Assembly: GCF_020537505.1 (NCBI RefSeq)
Contig: NZ_JAJBMO010000011.1
Location: 35,039 to 99,038 of the forward strand
Reading direction: 5' to 3'
DNA from: Blautia glucerasea
GTDB lineage: Bacteria > Bacillota > Clostridia > Lachnospirales > Lachnospiraceae
DNA: 64,000 nucleotides
In this document: positions 40,070 to 50,074 of the stretch, in pieces
Layout: every line of letters begins with the position of its first letter
Numbering within the stretch: the first letter of the stretch is position 1
The notes under the pieces: generated by a model
Databases searched by the model: none
Seen by the model: the letters and a program-made list of their open reading frames with translations, nothing else
What the model was told of the DNA's origin: nothing
Translations under genes and position numbers: made by a program

Positions 40070-40300
40070 ATGGCAATAAAAGTATGCCTTGAAGACGTAT
40101 TGAAGGAGCGGGGAATGACGTCCAAGGAATTGTGCAGTCTGGTAAATATCACAGAAGCCAATCTTTCCGTCCTAAGAAGCGGGAAAGCCAAAGGCGTGCG
40201 GTTCCACACCATCAACCGGATTTGTTATTTCCTGCAATGCGATGTTGGGGATATCTTAAAATTCGATGGAAATCTGGAGGAGGATGAAAATGAAGATTAA
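40070..40300 (+). CDS. Small Cro/C1-type HTH regulator (YozG-like), 76 aa
   Basis: VCLEDVLKERGMTSKELCSLVNITEANLSVLRSGKAKGVRFHTINRICYFLQCDVGDIL is a complete HTH of the YozG type. It probably binds the AAACGATAATT repeats upstream of 39076. Its last 11 bases overlap the lipoprotein gene. Confidence 0.87.
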   Translation: MAIKVCLEDVLKERGMTSKELCSLVNITEANLSVLRSGKAKGVRFHTINRICYFLQCDVGDILKFDGNLEEDENED

Positions 40301-41279
40301 GAAATCAAAGGGTAGTGGGGTGCTAAAAAGCTTGTTCGGATTTTCGGTTATGTTCATGGCATTTACCGCCAGTGGCTGTACTCTTGCAGTCTCGGATGCA
40401 GGCACAGACGGAAATGGTGACCGGCTGATCGGCGCCTTTATCACCTCCGAATATCTGGACCTATATGACATGGAAGGCTATCTGAATGATCATGCCTCCT
40501 CCCTTGTGAACAACAGCAGCATTACCATAGGAAACGACAGCCGTTATGAGGGAAAACTTGTGGCAACTGTGGATAAAGAAGGTGCCCAGTCTTCCTCTGA
40601 GTGGAAAATTTCCTTTGGAGATGTAAAAGGGGAATATATCCTAATGCCAGTGACGGAAGACGAGGATGGAAACACCTCTGTGGGAAGCCTTTGCTCCAAT
40701 GGAGTAGGAGATCCGTATTTGAACTACAACGTGACCGATGATGGAGAAACCCAGGAAATCAGCGCCACCGTTTACCAGGTCTCTGGCAAAACAGAACACA
40801 CCCAGTATGTAAACCCGGTTTTCCAGAAGGAAGATGGAGAAATTTATGCCATGGCTGGAAACGGTTATTCCAACGGCGTGGATGGCTCAGAAGGAAACAC
40901 CATGGCAGCCACCCTTTCCGGTGAAACTACCACAGTGGAAAATGGAAAGACCAAGACAGAAGGCTGTAAAGTGACGGTTCAGTTTGCCACTATGTACAAG
41001 CCAGTGCGGACCATCATTTACCAGATGGATGAGGCAAATAAGATACTGAAGCAGACGACCTACAAGCCATCTGATGTGCCGGATACCTTAAAAGTGGAAG
41101 CTGGAACCGCTTATATTCTGGAAGAAACCAGAAAGGAAGACGCGTCTGGCAAAATGGTGACCACCAGGACAATTTTAGATCTGGATTCGTCCGCAGATGA
41201 GGAAAAACAGTACTTGGAAGCCTGGTATCCGATGGATGACGGGCTGATCGGTAAAAAAGACGTGGAGATTAAAAATTGA
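40290..41279 (+). CDS. Predicted lipoprotein, 329 aa
   Basis: Basic start (MKIKKSKGSG), a hydrophobic stretch and a lipobox TASGC with the lipidated cysteine near residue 30, then an acidic, Thr/Ser/Gly-rich extracellular domain. No enzymatic motif recognised. Start 40290 fits GGAGG at 40276-40280 (9 bases). Cotranscribed with the membrane protein and HTH gene; the three probably form one surface-response unit. Confidence 0.72.
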   Translation: MKIKKSKGSGVLKSLFGFSVMFMAFTASGCTLAVSDAGTDGNGDRLIGAFITSEYLDLYDMEGYLNDHASSLVNNSSITIGNDSRYEGKLVATVDKEGAQSSSEWKISFGDVKGEYILMPVTEDEDGNTSVGSLCSNGVGDPYLNYNVTDDGETQEISATVYQVSGKTEHTQYVNPVFQKEDGEIYAMAGNGYSNGVDGSEGNTMAATLSGETTTVENGKTKTEGCKVTVQFATMYKPVRTIIYQMDEANKILKQTTYKPSDVPDTLKVEAGTAYILEETRKEDASGKMVTTRTILDLDSSADEEKQYLEAWYPMDDGLIGKKDVEIKN

Positions 41280-41280
41280 G

Positions 41281-41315
41281 AAAAATGCCGGGGCAAAGGT
41301 CACCCCGGCATTTTT
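41281..41315 (+). terminator. Terminator of the 39076-41279 operon
   Basis: ATGCCGGGG and CCCCGGCAT form the stem, with A-run and T-run flanks. Confidence 0.88.
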
Positions 41316-41335
41316 GCGAGAAGTTGGGACGCGGA

Positions 41336-41370
41336 ATATCTGGCTATAAGAAAATCCTATAGCCAGATAT
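41336..41370. repeat. 13-bp perfect hairpin
   Basis: ATATCTGGCTATA and TATAGCCAGATAT with a 9-bp loop. No T-run follows, so it could be an operator or RNA element ahead of the SGNH hydrolase. The role is unknown. Confidence 0.4.
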
Positions 41371-41465
41371 TATTTATCTGTATTAGACGTGAAACTCCAG
41401 GACTGGTATTATAATATCAGAAAATAAATCACAGTTAATTGATAGGAATAACGGAGATAATACGG

Positions 41466-42182
41466 ATGAAACAGATTTTATGTTTTGGCGATTCAAATAC
41501 ATGGGGATACGACGGCGAGAGCAAGAAGCGTCTGCCATGGGGAAAACGGTGGACAAGCCTTCTTCAGGAACGGTTTGATGTGGAAAGTCAGAAATCTAAT
41601 GCTGCCGAAGAAGCCGGAGACAACTGGAATCTCTCAAGCCAATCACACGCAAACGAGAATACAGGCACTAAAGAGAGTGTACGCATCATCGAAGAAGGTC
41701 TCTGCGGCAGAACCACCATCTTCGAAGATCCTCTGCGCGACGGCCGCCGGGGAACTGCCCTCCTTCCCACCTTATTAGAAACCCATGACGGCATAGACGC
41801 AGTGGTCCTCATGCTGGGCACCAACGACTGCAAAACTGTTTTCGGCGCCTCCGCAGAGGTAATCGGAAAAGGCATCGCCCGTCTTCTTGACCAGATCACT
41901 GCCTACGCGCCAAATGTGAAAGTCCTTCTGATCTCCCCAATCCACCTGGGGGAAAAAGTCTGGCAGGAAGGCTACGACCAGGAATTTTCCAAAGATTCCA
42001 TCCAGGTATCCAAGGACCTGGAAAACGTATACGAGCGCATCGCAGGCGAAAGACACGTCCAGTTCATGCGCGCCGCTTCCTACGTAACCTGCTGCGAAGC
42101 CGACCAGGAACACATGAACGCCGCCGGCCACCAGGTTTTTGCGAAAGCCGTATATGAGAAGCTGGCACCATTGGTAGCATAA
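41466..42182 (+). CDS. SGNH/GDSL hydrolase (arylesterase-like), 238 aa
   Basis: Block I FGDSNTWGY (nucleophile Ser), the oxyanion Asn block LMLGTNDCK, and the C-terminal DQEHMNAAGH with catalytic Asp and His. No signal peptide, so cytoplasmic. Members hydrolyse small esters or deacetylate sugars; substrate unknown. GGAGAT precedes the ATG at 41466, preferred over 41439. Confidence 0.88.
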   Translation: MKQILCFGDSNTWGYDGESKKRLPWGKRWTSLLQERFDVESQKSNAAEEAGDNWNLSSQSHANENTGTKESVRIIEEGLCGRTTIFEDPLRDGRRGTALLPTLLETHDGIDAVVLMLGTNDCKTVFGASAEVIGKGIARLLDQITAYAPNVKVLLISPIHLGEKVWQEGYDQEFSKDSIQVSKDLENVYERIAGERHVQFMRAASYVTCCEADQEHMNAAGHQVFAKAVYEKLAPLVA

Positions 42183-42203
42183 GCCGAAAATTGATACTTA
42201 CTG

Positions 42204-42237
42204 CGCTGAGAAACAGTTGTTTTTCAGCGTATTTTTT
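42204..42237 (+). terminator. Terminator after the SGNH hydrolase
   Basis: CGCTGA/TCAGCG stem extended by GAAA/TTTT, then TATTTTTTT. Confidence 0.82.
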
Positions 42238-42342
42238 TCGCGTATTTCCCACGAAAAAAGTCGAACTTGTTCCAAAAGAATACGAAATTCATACAGAATC
42301 AATCCAAAACAATAAAAAGTAATAAGGAATAATAAAAAACAA

Positions 42343-42371
42343 TTGACAACACTACAACACTTTGCTATACT
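42343..42371 (+). promoter_or_regulatory. Promoter of the peptide transporter operon
   Basis: TTGACA (42343-42348), 17-bp spacer, TATACT (42366-42371). It leaves a leader of about 250 bases (42378-42625) with small stems (CCTGC/GCAGG, CCGT/ACGG) but no riboswitch that I recognise. Confidence 0.78.
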
Positions 42372-42625
42372 AAAATTACCAAAAAGAGGCGAGCAAAGAG
42401 AACATTTTTTATTTATGCAAAGGCGCATGAAACTACATCGTGACTAAGTTGCTAAATAGAAAGTGTTTTTTTACTATAAAGGCATTGACACCAGAATTTT
42501 ATAAAATATTTTCTAAAAAATGTCCTGTCTTTATAAGAAAACACCTGCGGCAGCAGGCGATTCCGCTTCCTGCAAAGGCTTACTACCGTACCTGCATAAA
42601 GGACGGATAAGAAAGGAGAAAAACT

Positions 42626-44218
42626 ATGAAAATGATGAAAGCAGCAGTTGCACTTGGCATGGCGCTTACCATGACCGTTACTGGTGCATCAGCAGTATTC
42701 GCAGAGGGTGAGTCACTCAGCGTTGCTACTGATTTCGAGATCAAGACACTTGTACCGTGGGCTGCATCCGAGGAGAATGCATTCCTGGTACTGAACCAGG
42801 CAGAAGAGGGTCTGTTCCGTATGGACGAGAACAACCAGCCTCAGCCGGCTCTTTGCGATACCTATGAGGTATCTGATGACAAGCTTACATACACATTCCA
42901 CTTAAGAGACGGAATCCAGTGGAGCAATGGTGAGCCTGTAACAGCAGCAGATTTCGTATATGCATGGCTGAAACAGATGAGCGCAGACGCAACAAACGGC
43001 TACAGCTTCATTATGACAGACTACATCGTAAACGGACAGGAGTATAATGAGGGAAGCGTTGAGGCTTCTGAGGTAGGTGTTAAGGCTGTTGACGACCAGA
43101 CACTGGAAGTTCAGCTGAAGAGCCCGACACCATACTTCCTGAACCTTACTACAATGGATATGTTCTTCCCGGTTAACGAAGCATTCTGCGAAGAGCAGGG
43201 CACAAACTTCGCTCTTTCCCCAGACAGCATGCTCTACTGTGGACCGTACGTGATCACAGATTATGATCCGGCTGTAGGCGTTACCTTCGCTAAGAACGAC
43301 AATTACTGGGATAAAGATAGCGTAGCGGTCGAAGATGCACAGGTTCGTGTAATCAAAGATGCTGCAGCTGCATTAAGCGCATATCAGGCTGGAGAGCTTT
43401 CCCAGGTTAAACTTGATTCTGCAAACGTAGCAGCATACAAGGATGATCCGGAATTCTCCCAGGAGATCGATTTCCGTACAAGCTATGTACAGTTCAACCT
43501 TACAGATGACGTAATGAGCAATGTAAACATGAGAAAAGCTATTTCTCTTGCTATGAACAGAAGCGCTCTTACAGATAACATTCTTGCTGATGGTTCTGCA
43601 CCAGGATTTGGTCTTGTAGCAGACGGCATGAGCGGTGACGGCGAGAAGACATTCCGTGAACTGAACGGAGATGTTTCCCCATACGATCCGGAGCAGGCAA
43701 AAGAGTACTATGACAAGGCAGTTGAGGAGCTTGGAAGCGCACCTTCAGAGGTTACTCTTCTTGTAGCGGATGACTCTGTATCCAAATCCGTTGCTACATT
43801 TATCCAGAGTGAGCTTGTTACAACACTTGGTCTGAACGTAGTAATCGATACCAAGACTGTGCAGGGACGTGGAGAGCTGATGGATGCGAACAACTATCAG
43901 TTTGCTGTAACTGCATGGGGCGCTGACTATGATGACGCTATGACATACCTTGATCTGTGGACAAACGGAACTCCATACCGTGGAAACTACAATGATGCTG
44001 ATTACAATGCACTGATCTCTGACGCTAAGACTCAGACAGATGACGCAGTTCGTCTTGACGACATGCTGAAAGCTGAGAAGAAGCTGGTTGAGGAAGATGC
44101 AGTTGTTGCTCCTGTATACCACAGAGGTTCCGCTGTTCTGACAAAATCCAATGTCAAGAATCTGATCAGCCATCCGATCGGTGTTCCGCTTGAGTTCAAG
44201 TACGCTTCCTTCGAATAA
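42626..44218 (+). CDS. Peptide ABC transporter substrate-binding protein (SBP_bac_5)
   Basis: 530 aa. A secretion signal (MKMMKAAVALGMALTMTVTG, likely cut after VFA near residue 26) is followed by the OppA fold: YTFHLRDGIQWSNGEPVTAADFVYAWLKQ, MNRSALTDNIL and the C-terminal dipeptide/oligopeptide-binding region. It delivers peptides to OppBCDF encoded next. There is no lipobox cysteine, unusual for a Gram-positive binding protein. AAAGGAG precedes the ATG. Confidence 0.9.
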   Translation: MKMMKAAVALGMALTMTVTGASAVFAEGESLSVATDFEIKTLVPWAASEENAFLVLNQAEEGLFRMDENNQPQPALCDTYEVSDDKLTYTFHLRDGIQWSNGEPVTAADFVYAWLKQMSADATNGYSFIMTDYIVNGQEYNEGSVEASEVGVKAVDDQTLEVQLKSPTPYFLNLTTMDMFFPVNEAFCEEQGTNFALSPDSMLYCGPYVITDYDPAVGVTFAKNDNYWDKDSVAVEDAQVRVIKDAAAALSAYQAGELSQVKLDSANVAAYKDDPEFSQEIDFRTSYVQFNLTDDVMSNVNMRKAISLAMNRSALTDNILADGSAPGFGLVADGMSGDGEKTFRELNGDVSPYDPEQAKEYYDKAVEELGSAPSEVTLLVADDSVSKSVATFIQSELVTTLGLNVVIDTKTVQGRGELMDANNYQFAVTAWGADYDDAMTYLDLWTNGTPYRGNYNDADYNALISDAKTQTDDAVRLDDMLKAEKKLVEEDAVVAPVYHRGSAVLTKSNVKNLISHPIGVPLEFKYASFE

Positions 44219-44316
44219 TCTCTTATTCAGGTGATTATTGGATATAAACCGGAAGCGGAACAAATCTCAGAGGTTTGCTTCAAATTCAAGTAATATTCCT
44301 TAAGGAATAAGTAACG

Positions 44317-44363
44317 GACCGTATACAGCAGTGGCTTACACAGCCGGTATACGGTCTGTTTTT
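44317..44363 (+). terminator. Intra-operon attenuator between binding protein and permeases
   Basis: GACCGTATAC and GTATACGGTC form a 10-bp stem followed by TGTTTTT. It would let the binding protein be made in excess over the membrane genes. Confidence 0.75.
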
Positions 44364-44379
44364 CACAGAAAGAAAAGGA

Positions 44380-44406
44380 GTACTGTTCACTACGTGCACA
44401 GTAACA
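44380..44406. repeat. Minimal remnant of the MITE-like repeat
   Basis: TACTGTTCACT and GCACAGTAACA lie 4 bases apart, matching the two ends of the 148-bp repeat with its interior missing. Confidence 0.45.
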
Positions 44407-44420
44407 GAAAAGGTGATGTC

Positions 44421-45359
44421 ATGCTGAAATATGTATTAAAGCGATTAGGGTACATCCTGGTTACCTTGTGGGTAATCGTAACCTGTACCTTTTTCATGAT
44501 GAAAAATCTTCCTGGTACACCTTTTGACGCTGAGCGTTTTAGTATTATGACACCTCAGCAGCAGGAACGTGTGCTGGAAATGTACGGATTAAATGATTCT
44601 CTTCCAATGCAGTATGTGAAGTACATTAAAAACATGCTGAAAGGAGATTTAGGTACCTCCTTCACTTATGTAAACCAGGATGTTTCCAAGGTTATCACAG
44701 GACGTCTTGGACCATCTGCTCTGATTGGTATCCAGGCAGTACTGATCGGACTTGCAATCGGATTAATTTTAGGAATCCTGGCTGCCTGGAAGCACAATAG
44801 CGGAATTGATTACTTTACTATGATATTGGCAGTGCTTGGAGTCTCGGTGCCGAACTTTGTCGCCGCAGCCCTTCTTCAGTATTACATAGGTCTGAAATGG
44901 GGCGCTCTCCCGGTTGGATTCTGGACTGGCTGGAATTGTTCCGTATTGCCGTCCATTGCGCTTTCGTTCAGTGCAACAGCTATGGTTGCCCGTTTTATGC
45001 GTACCGAAATGCTGGATGTACTGGATCAGGATTACATCGTAACTGCAAGAGCCAAGGGGCTGAGCCAGATGAAGGTTCTTATGCGCCATGCAGTCCGTAA
45101 CTCTATCCTTCCTGTTGTAACTATTTTAGGACCAATCGTAGTAAACCTTATGACTGGATCCCTTGCTGTAGAGAACATCTTCAGTATTCCTGGAATCGGA
45201 AGCCTTTTCGTAGACTGTATCAAGGCCAATGATTATCCGGTGATCATGGGTATTACTATTTTCTATGCCGCATTCTATATGCTGATTGTACTGCTTGTTG
45301 ACCTGGCTTATTCTCTTATTGATCCGAGAATTCGTCTTGCCAAAGGAAAGGAGAGCTGA
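44421..45359 (+). CDS. oppB: Peptide ABC transporter permease, OppB-type
   Basis: 312 aa, six membrane helices. N-terminal MLKYVLKRLGYILVTLWVIV and the EAA loop TARAKGLSQMKVLMRHAVRNSILPVVT are typical. It forms the channel with OppC. Start 44421 is chosen because AAGGTG lies upstream and the extra N-terminus to 44331 runs through the repeat remnant. Confidence 0.92.
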   Translation: MLKYVLKRLGYILVTLWVIVTCTFFMMKNLPGTPFDAERFSIMTPQQQERVLEMYGLNDSLPMQYVKYIKNMLKGDLGTSFTYVNQDVSKVITGRLGPSALIGIQAVLIGLAIGLILGILAAWKHNSGIDYFTMILAVLGVSVPNFVAAALLQYYIGLKWGALPVGFWTGWNCSVLPSIALSFSATAMVARFMRTEMLDVLDQDYIVTARAKGLSQMKVLMRHAVRNSILPVVTILGPIVVNLMTGSLAVENIFSIPGIGSLFVDCIKANDYPVIMGITIFYAAFYMLIVLLVDLAYSLIDPRIRLAKGKES

Positions 45360-45361
45360 TC

Positions 45362-46285
45362 GTGGACAAATCAAAAATTGACCGCAGCATGTATCAGAAA
45401 GCGAAAGTAGAAGCCTCTGAAAAAGAGCACATCGCAGCTCCTGCTTCCACTATGCTGGCTGACGCATGGATCCGTCTGAAAAAAAACAAGGCAGCAGTTG
45501 TAGCATTATTTATTCTGATCGGAATTATCCTGCTTGCCATTTTTGCACCGATCTTCAGTAAATATTCATTTAGAGACACTGATTATAACAATGTATATGG
45601 ACTTCCAAGTGCAGCACACATTTTTGGTGCTGACCAGTTTGGACGTGACCTGTGGGTACGTACCTGGATGGGAACCAGAATTTCCCTTATGATCGCACTG
45701 GTAGCTGCAATCCTGGATCTGGTTGTAGGTGTTCTTTACGGTGCTGTTTCCGCTCTTTTCGGGGGAAAGGTAGACGCTGTTATGCAGCGTATCATTGAGG
45801 TACTGGTTGGAATCCCAAGCCTTATCATTGTAATCCTTTTCCTGATGGCATTCCCGGCTGGTGTAGGAACTATTATCGCTGCACTTTCCATTACCGGATG
45901 GGTAAACATGGCCAGACTGGTTCGTGCCGAGATCCTGAAGCTGAAGAATCAGGAATTCGTACTTGCTTCTCAGGTTCTTGGAACCAGCAAATTCAACATT
46001 ATTATGAAGGATCTGATCCCGAACACAGTCAGCGTTATCGTAATCAACGTGATGTTCACAATCCCAAGCGCTATCTTTACCGAGGCATTCTTAAGCTTCA
46101 TTGGTATTGGTCTGGCAGAGCCGCAGGCTTCCCTTGGTGTATTGATCAACGGTGGTTATCAGGTACTGCGAATGTATCCACATGTACTGATTTTCCCGGC
46201 AATTGTTATCGTACTGATTATGGTATGCTTCAGTATTCTGGGCGACGGACTTCGTGATGCCCTTGATCCGCAGATGAGAAAGTAG
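45362..46285 (+). CDS. oppC: Peptide ABC transporter permease, OppC-type (GTG start)
   Basis: 307 aa. The N-terminal cytoplasmic segment, ADAWIRLKKNKAAVVALFILIG, HIFGADQFGRDLWVRTWMGTRISL and the EAA loop LASQVLGTSKFNIIMKDLIPNTVSVIVI identify DppC/OppC. GTG start 2 bases after the oppB stop, with GGAGAG upstream in oppB. Confidence 0.92.
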   Translation: MDKSKIDRSMYQKAKVEASEKEHIAAPASTMLADAWIRLKKNKAAVVALFILIGIILLAIFAPIFSKYSFRDTDYNNVYGLPSAAHIFGADQFGRDLWVRTWMGTRISLMIALVAAILDLVVGVLYGAVSALFGGKVDAVMQRIIEVLVGIPSLIIVILFLMAFPAGVGTIIAALSITGWVNMARLVRAEILKLKNQEFVLASQVLGTSKFNIIMKDLIPNTVSVIVINVMFTIPSAIFTEAFLSFIGIGLAEPQASLGVLINGGYQVLRMYPHVLIFPAIVIVLIMVCFSILGDGLRDALDPQMRK

Positions 46286-46293
46286 GTACAGCT

Positions 46294-47292
46294 ATGGGAA
46301 AAATATTAGAAGTTAAGAATCTTACAGTCCACATCAAGACGCACAAGGGCGTTGTCCAGGCTGTGCGCGGCGTGGATTTTTACCTGAATGAGCAGGAGAC
46401 ACTTGCAGTAGTAGGAGAGTCCGGTTCCGGAAAATCCATTACTATGAAGGGCGTTATGGGAATCCTCCCAAAGAACGGAAAAGTAGTAGATGGAAGCGTA
46501 ATGTTCCAGGGAAATGATCTGACCAAATATTCAGAGCGCCAGATGCAGCAGGTGCGCGGAAGTGAGATCGCCATGATCTTCCAGGACCCAATGACTTCCC
46601 TGAACCCGACTATGAAGGTTGGAAAACAGATCGAGGAAATGCTGAAGGAGCACCGCAAGGAGATGAGCAAGGCTGACCGCAAGGCAAGAGCGATCGAGCT
46701 TCTTTCCCTGGTTGGAATTTCCAATCCGGAGGCACGTTATGACCAGTATCCCCACCAGTTATCTGGTGGTATGAGACAGCGTGTTGTTATCGCCATCGCA
46801 CTGGCTTGTGATCCAAAGGTGCTGATCGCAGATGAGCCTACCACAGCCCTTGACGTAACCATCCAGGCACAGATCCTGGATCTGATGCGTGATCTTCAGA
46901 AAAAGATCAAAACATCCATTATCATTATCACCCACAACCTTGGTGTTGTAGCAAATATTGCTGACCGTGTTGCGGTTATGTACGGTGGTAAATTAGTTGA
47001 AACTGGAGATGTGGCAGATATTTTCCATAATCCATGTCATGAATATACAAAAGGCCTTCTTCGTTCCATTCCAAAGGCACACGAAAAAGGTGGTGAGCTT
47101 CAGGCAATCCCAGGAACTCCTCCGGATCTGATGGAGCCGCCGGTTGGATGTCCTTTTGCGGCAAGATGTAAGGAAACTATGATCGTCTGCCAGAAATACA
47201 TGCCGGATTATACCGATTGCGGCAAGAATCACAAGTCCGCATGCTGGATGCTTGACGAGATGGCACAGGAGGTAAACTCTGATGAAAAATGA
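46294..47292 (+). CDS. oppD: Peptide ABC transporter ATPase, OppD-type
   Basis: 332 aa. Walker A GESGSGKS, signature LSGGMRQR, Walker [14 protein letters not shown]-loop ITHNLG, and the oligopeptide C-terminal domain with conserved cysteines ([10 protein letters not shown]). It pairs with OppF and overlaps it by 11 bases. Confidence 0.93.
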   Translation: MGKILEVKNLTVHIKTHKGVVQAVRGVDFYLNEQETLAVVGESGSGKSITMKGVMGILPKNGKVVDGSVMFQGNDLTKYSERQMQQVRGSEIAMIFQDPMTSLNPTMKVGKQIEEMLKEHRKEMSKADRKARAIELLSLVGISNPEARYDQYPHQLSGGMRQRVVIAIALACDPKVLIADEPTTALDVTIQAQILDLMRDLQKKIKTSIIIITHNLGVVANIADRVAVMYGGKLVETGDVADIFHNPCHEYTKGLLRSIPKAHEKGGELQAIPGTPPDLMEPPVGCPFAARCKETMIVCQKYMPDYTDCGKNHKSACWMLDEMAQEVNSDEK

Positions 47293-48259
47293 TGGTAAGC
47301 AGGTACTTCTTGATGTCAAGAACCTGAAGAAATACTTTGATGTTGGAAATAAAAAGATCCTGAAGGCCGTGGATGACGTTTCCCTTCAGATTTATAAAGG
47401 AGAAACTCTTGGTCTGGTTGGAGAGTCCGGTTGTGGTAAGTCTACTTTCGGAAGAACTGTGATCCATCTGTATGAGCCGACGGAAGGATCTGTAACCTTC
47501 GATGGCACCAGGATCGACAAGAACCTGGACGCGAAACAGAGACATGATCTTTGCAGAAGAATGCAGATGATCTTCCAGGATCCATATGCTTCCCTGAACC
47601 CAAGAAGAAAAATCCTGGATATTGTAGCAGAGGGAATTGACGCTCATGGCCTTGCAGCCAACAAAAAAGAGCGTAATGAGAAGGTAATTGAGCTTCTGGA
47701 GACTGTTGGTCTTCAGGCAGAGCATGCGGACCGTTTTCCACACGAGTTTTCCGGCGGACAGCGCCAGCGTGTTGGTATCGCCCGTGCCCTTGCAGTAAAC
47801 CCGGACTTCATTGTATGTGATGAGCCGATTTCCGCTCTGGACGTTTCCATCCAGGCGCAGGTTATCAACCTTCTGGAGCAGCTTCAGAGAGAGCGTGGAC
47901 TGACTTATCTGTTTATTGCCCATGATCTTTCCATGGTGAAGCATATCAGTGACCGTATCGGTGTTATGTACCTGGGATCTCTTGTTGAGCTTGCTGACAG
48001 CGAAGAGCTTTTCGAGAACCCAATGCATCCGTATACCAAGGCGCTTCTTTCCGCTATTCCGATTCCGGATCCGGATATTGAGAAGAACCGTCAGAGAATC
48101 ATGCTGGAGGGTACACTTCCCAACCCCATCGGGCTTGGAGATGAGTGTAAGTTCTGCAGCCGCTGTCCTGTTTGCAAGGATAGCTGCCACAAGAGCCAGC
48201 CGAAGCTTGTTGAGGTGAAGCCGGGACATTTTGTTGCTTGCAGCCAGTGTGCGGAGTAA
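47282..48259 (+). CDS. oppF: Peptide ABC transporter ATPase, OppF-type
   Basis: 325 aa. Walker A GESGCGKS, signature FSGGQRQR, Walker [14 protein letters not shown]-loop IAHDLS and a cysteine-rich C-terminal domain ([10 protein letters not shown]...C...CSQC). It completes the transporter. A DeoR-type regulator follows. Confidence 0.93.
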   Translation: MKNDGKQVLLDVKNLKKYFDVGNKKILKAVDDVSLQIYKGETLGLVGESGCGKSTFGRTVIHLYEPTEGSVTFDGTRIDKNLDAKQRHDLCRRMQMIFQDPYASLNPRRKILDIVAEGIDAHGLAANKKERNEKVIELLETVGLQAEHADRFPHEFSGGQRQRVGIARALAVNPDFIVCDEPISALDVSIQAQVINLLEQLQRERGLTYLFIAHDLSMVKHISDRIGVMYLGSLVELADSEELFENPMHPYTKALLSAIPIPDPDIEKNRQRIMLEGTLPNPIGLGDECKFCSRCPVCKDSCHKSQPKLVEVKPGHFVACSQCAE

Positions 48260-48308
48260 TATTTCAGTTAGCGGATAAATAAGACAGCAGGAAACAGGAG
48301 GAAGAAGG

Positions 48309-49070
48309 ATGTTCATTGAGGAACGGCAGACTGCCATCGAAAAAGTCCTTCGGGAACAGGGAAAAGTCCGGACCAAAGAACTAAGCGAAATGTTCCAGGT
48401 CACAGAGGACTGCATCCGTAAAGATTTGAAAACTCTTGAGAATGCCGGCAAATTAAAAAGAACTTACGGTGGTGCGATTCTTTCCCAGGATTACCCGCTG
48501 GAAAGAGATGTTATTGATAGAAGAAATTATCATGTGGAAAAGAAGATGGTGATCGCGGCCAAGGCGATGACGCTGATCAAGGAGCGGGAAGCCATTTTCC
48601 TTGACATTTCCACGACTAATATTGAGCTTGCCAAGCTTCTTGCAAAATCAAAAATGCAGCTTACGGTAGTAAGCAATATGATCGATATTTTGCAGCTGCT
48701 TGCGCAGAATCCCAAGATTACAGCTATAGGAACTGGCGGTATCATGTACCCTACGGTAAACGGATTCCTGGGTTCCGCAGCAATCCAGGTGATCCGGCAG
48801 TACAGCTTTGACCGGGCATTTATGGGAAGCTGCGGAATTGATATGATGGATCACACTGTCACCACACTTGGCGTGGAGGATGGACTGACCAAGAAGGCGG
48901 CAATTGAGAGCAGCCGTCACAAATATGCTGTGATGGAGCGGGAAAAATTTTATTTTAATGAATCTTACAAATTTACACAGCTTGATGAGCTGGACGGGAT
49001 CATTACAGATGAGTTCCCAGACCAGTCGGTGCAGGATATGCTGGATTCCCTTGGAGTGACGCTCTATTAA
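48309..49070 (+). CDS. DeoR-family transcriptional regulator, 253 aa
   Basis: HTH (IEERQTAIEKVLREQGKVRTKELSEMFQVTEDCIRKDLKTLENAGKLKRTYGGAIL) plus the DeoR C-terminal sensor domain (FLDISTTNIELAKLL, ITAIGTGGIMYP, GSCGIDMMDHTVTT). DeoR proteins bind phosphorylated sugars; here it may couple sugar status to the peptide transporter or to CutC and the peptidase genes. AGGAGGAAG precedes the ATG. Confidence 0.9.
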   Translation: MFIEERQTAIEKVLREQGKVRTKELSEMFQVTEDCIRKDLKTLENAGKLKRTYGGAILSQDYPLERDVIDRRNYHVEKKMVIAAKAMTLIKEREAIFLDISTTNIELAKLLAKSKMQLTVVSNMIDILQLLAQNPKITAIGTGGIMYPTVNGFLGSAAIQVIRQYSFDRAFMGSCGIDMMDHTVTTLGVEDGLTKKAAIESSRHKYAVMEREKFYFNESYKFTQLDELDGIITDEFPDQSVQDMLDSLGVTLY

Positions 49071-49216
49071 GAGCTGGCAGCCCGGGAATGGAGCAACGAA
49101 CTGTGAAGACTGGCAGGAATGCGGATTGATCCCTGAAATTTCCAGAGCGCAGAGCATTGTGAGAATAACTGGTTACAATGCGCTAATATCTTGCTGGGTG
49201 AAAGGAAAAAGAGGAT

Positions 49217-49963
49217 ATGAGCAAATTTACTTTGGAGGTTTGTGCAGATTCTGTGGAATCTGTACTGGCCGCTGAGAAAGGCGGAGCAGACAGGATTGAG
49301 CTTTGCGGGAATGTGGTGATCGGAGGAACGACCCCGTCCGAGAGTCTTTATCGTGAGATCCGTAAGCACAGCGATATTAAGATCCATGCGCTGATTCGTC
49401 CAAGATTTGGCGATTTTTGTTATACAGAATATGAATTTGATATTATTCGTTCAGAAGTGAGAAGATTCCGTGAGCTGGGCGCCCAGGGCGTTGTAATCGG
49501 TATGTTAAGACCGGACGGTTCCCTGGATGTGGAGCATCTGGCACAGCTTATGGAGGAAGCGAAGGGGATGTCAGTTACATTGCACAGAGCGTTTGATGTG
49601 TGCAAAGATCCTATGGAGGCTTTGGAGCAGGCGATTTCTCTTGGCTTTCACACGATTCTTACATCCGGACAGAAGAATAACTGTGTGGAGGGAACGCCTC
49701 TTCTTGCAGAACTTGTTAAGAAGAGTGCTGGTCGTATCCATATTATGGCCGGTGCAGGAGTGAATTCAGATGTGATTGCTCCAATCTATGAGAAAACCGG
49801 AATCACAGATTATCATATGACGGGCAAGGTTTTGCTGGACAGTGAAATGAAGTACCGCAAAGAGGGCGTGAGTATGGGACTGCCATCTTTGAGCGAGTAT
49901 GAGATTTTCCGCACCAGCGAGGGTGAGGTGAAGAAGGCCCGGAAGGTATTAGAAACTTTGTGA
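49217..49963 (+). CDS. cutC: CutC family protein, 248 aa
   Basis: A TIM-barrel protein with LEVCADSVESVLAAEKGGADRIELC, IHALIRPRFGDFCY, VTLHRAFDVCKDP and GRIHIMAGAGVNSD, all typical of CutC. Named for copper tolerance in E. coli, but the real role is unclear. It lies between a DeoR regulator and peptidase genes. Confidence 0.9.
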   Translation: MSKFTLEVCADSVESVLAAEKGGADRIELCGNVVIGGTTPSESLYREIRKHSDIKIHALIRPRFGDFCYTEYEFDIIRSEVRRFRELGAQGVVIGMLRPDGSLDVEHLAQLMEEAKGMSVTLHRAFDVCKDPMEALEQAISLGFHTILTSGQKNNCVEGTPLLAELVKKSAGRIHIMAGAGVNSDVIAPIYEKTGITDYHMTGKVLLDSEMKYRKEGVSMGLPSLSEYEIFRTSEGEVKKARKVLETL

Positions 49964-50005
49964 TAAGCATAAGGAAGCGAAAAGCGGACTGTGATTATCA
50001 TGTAG

Positions 50006-50054
50006 AACGCTCTTTCACAAAAAAGAACATATCTTTCGTGAAAGAGCGTTTTTT
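50006..50054 (+). terminator. Terminator after cutC
   Basis: AACGCTCTTTCAC and GTGAAAGAGCGTT form a 13-bp stem followed by TTTT. Confidence 0.85.
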
Positions 50055-50074
50055 GCTACAAGGAGGATGAATAG

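Noticed and set aside
42378..42625. Possible riboswitch in the leader of the peptide transporter operon
   Set aside because: Only short local stems are visible and none of the conserved cores of known riboswitch or T-box classes was recognised.
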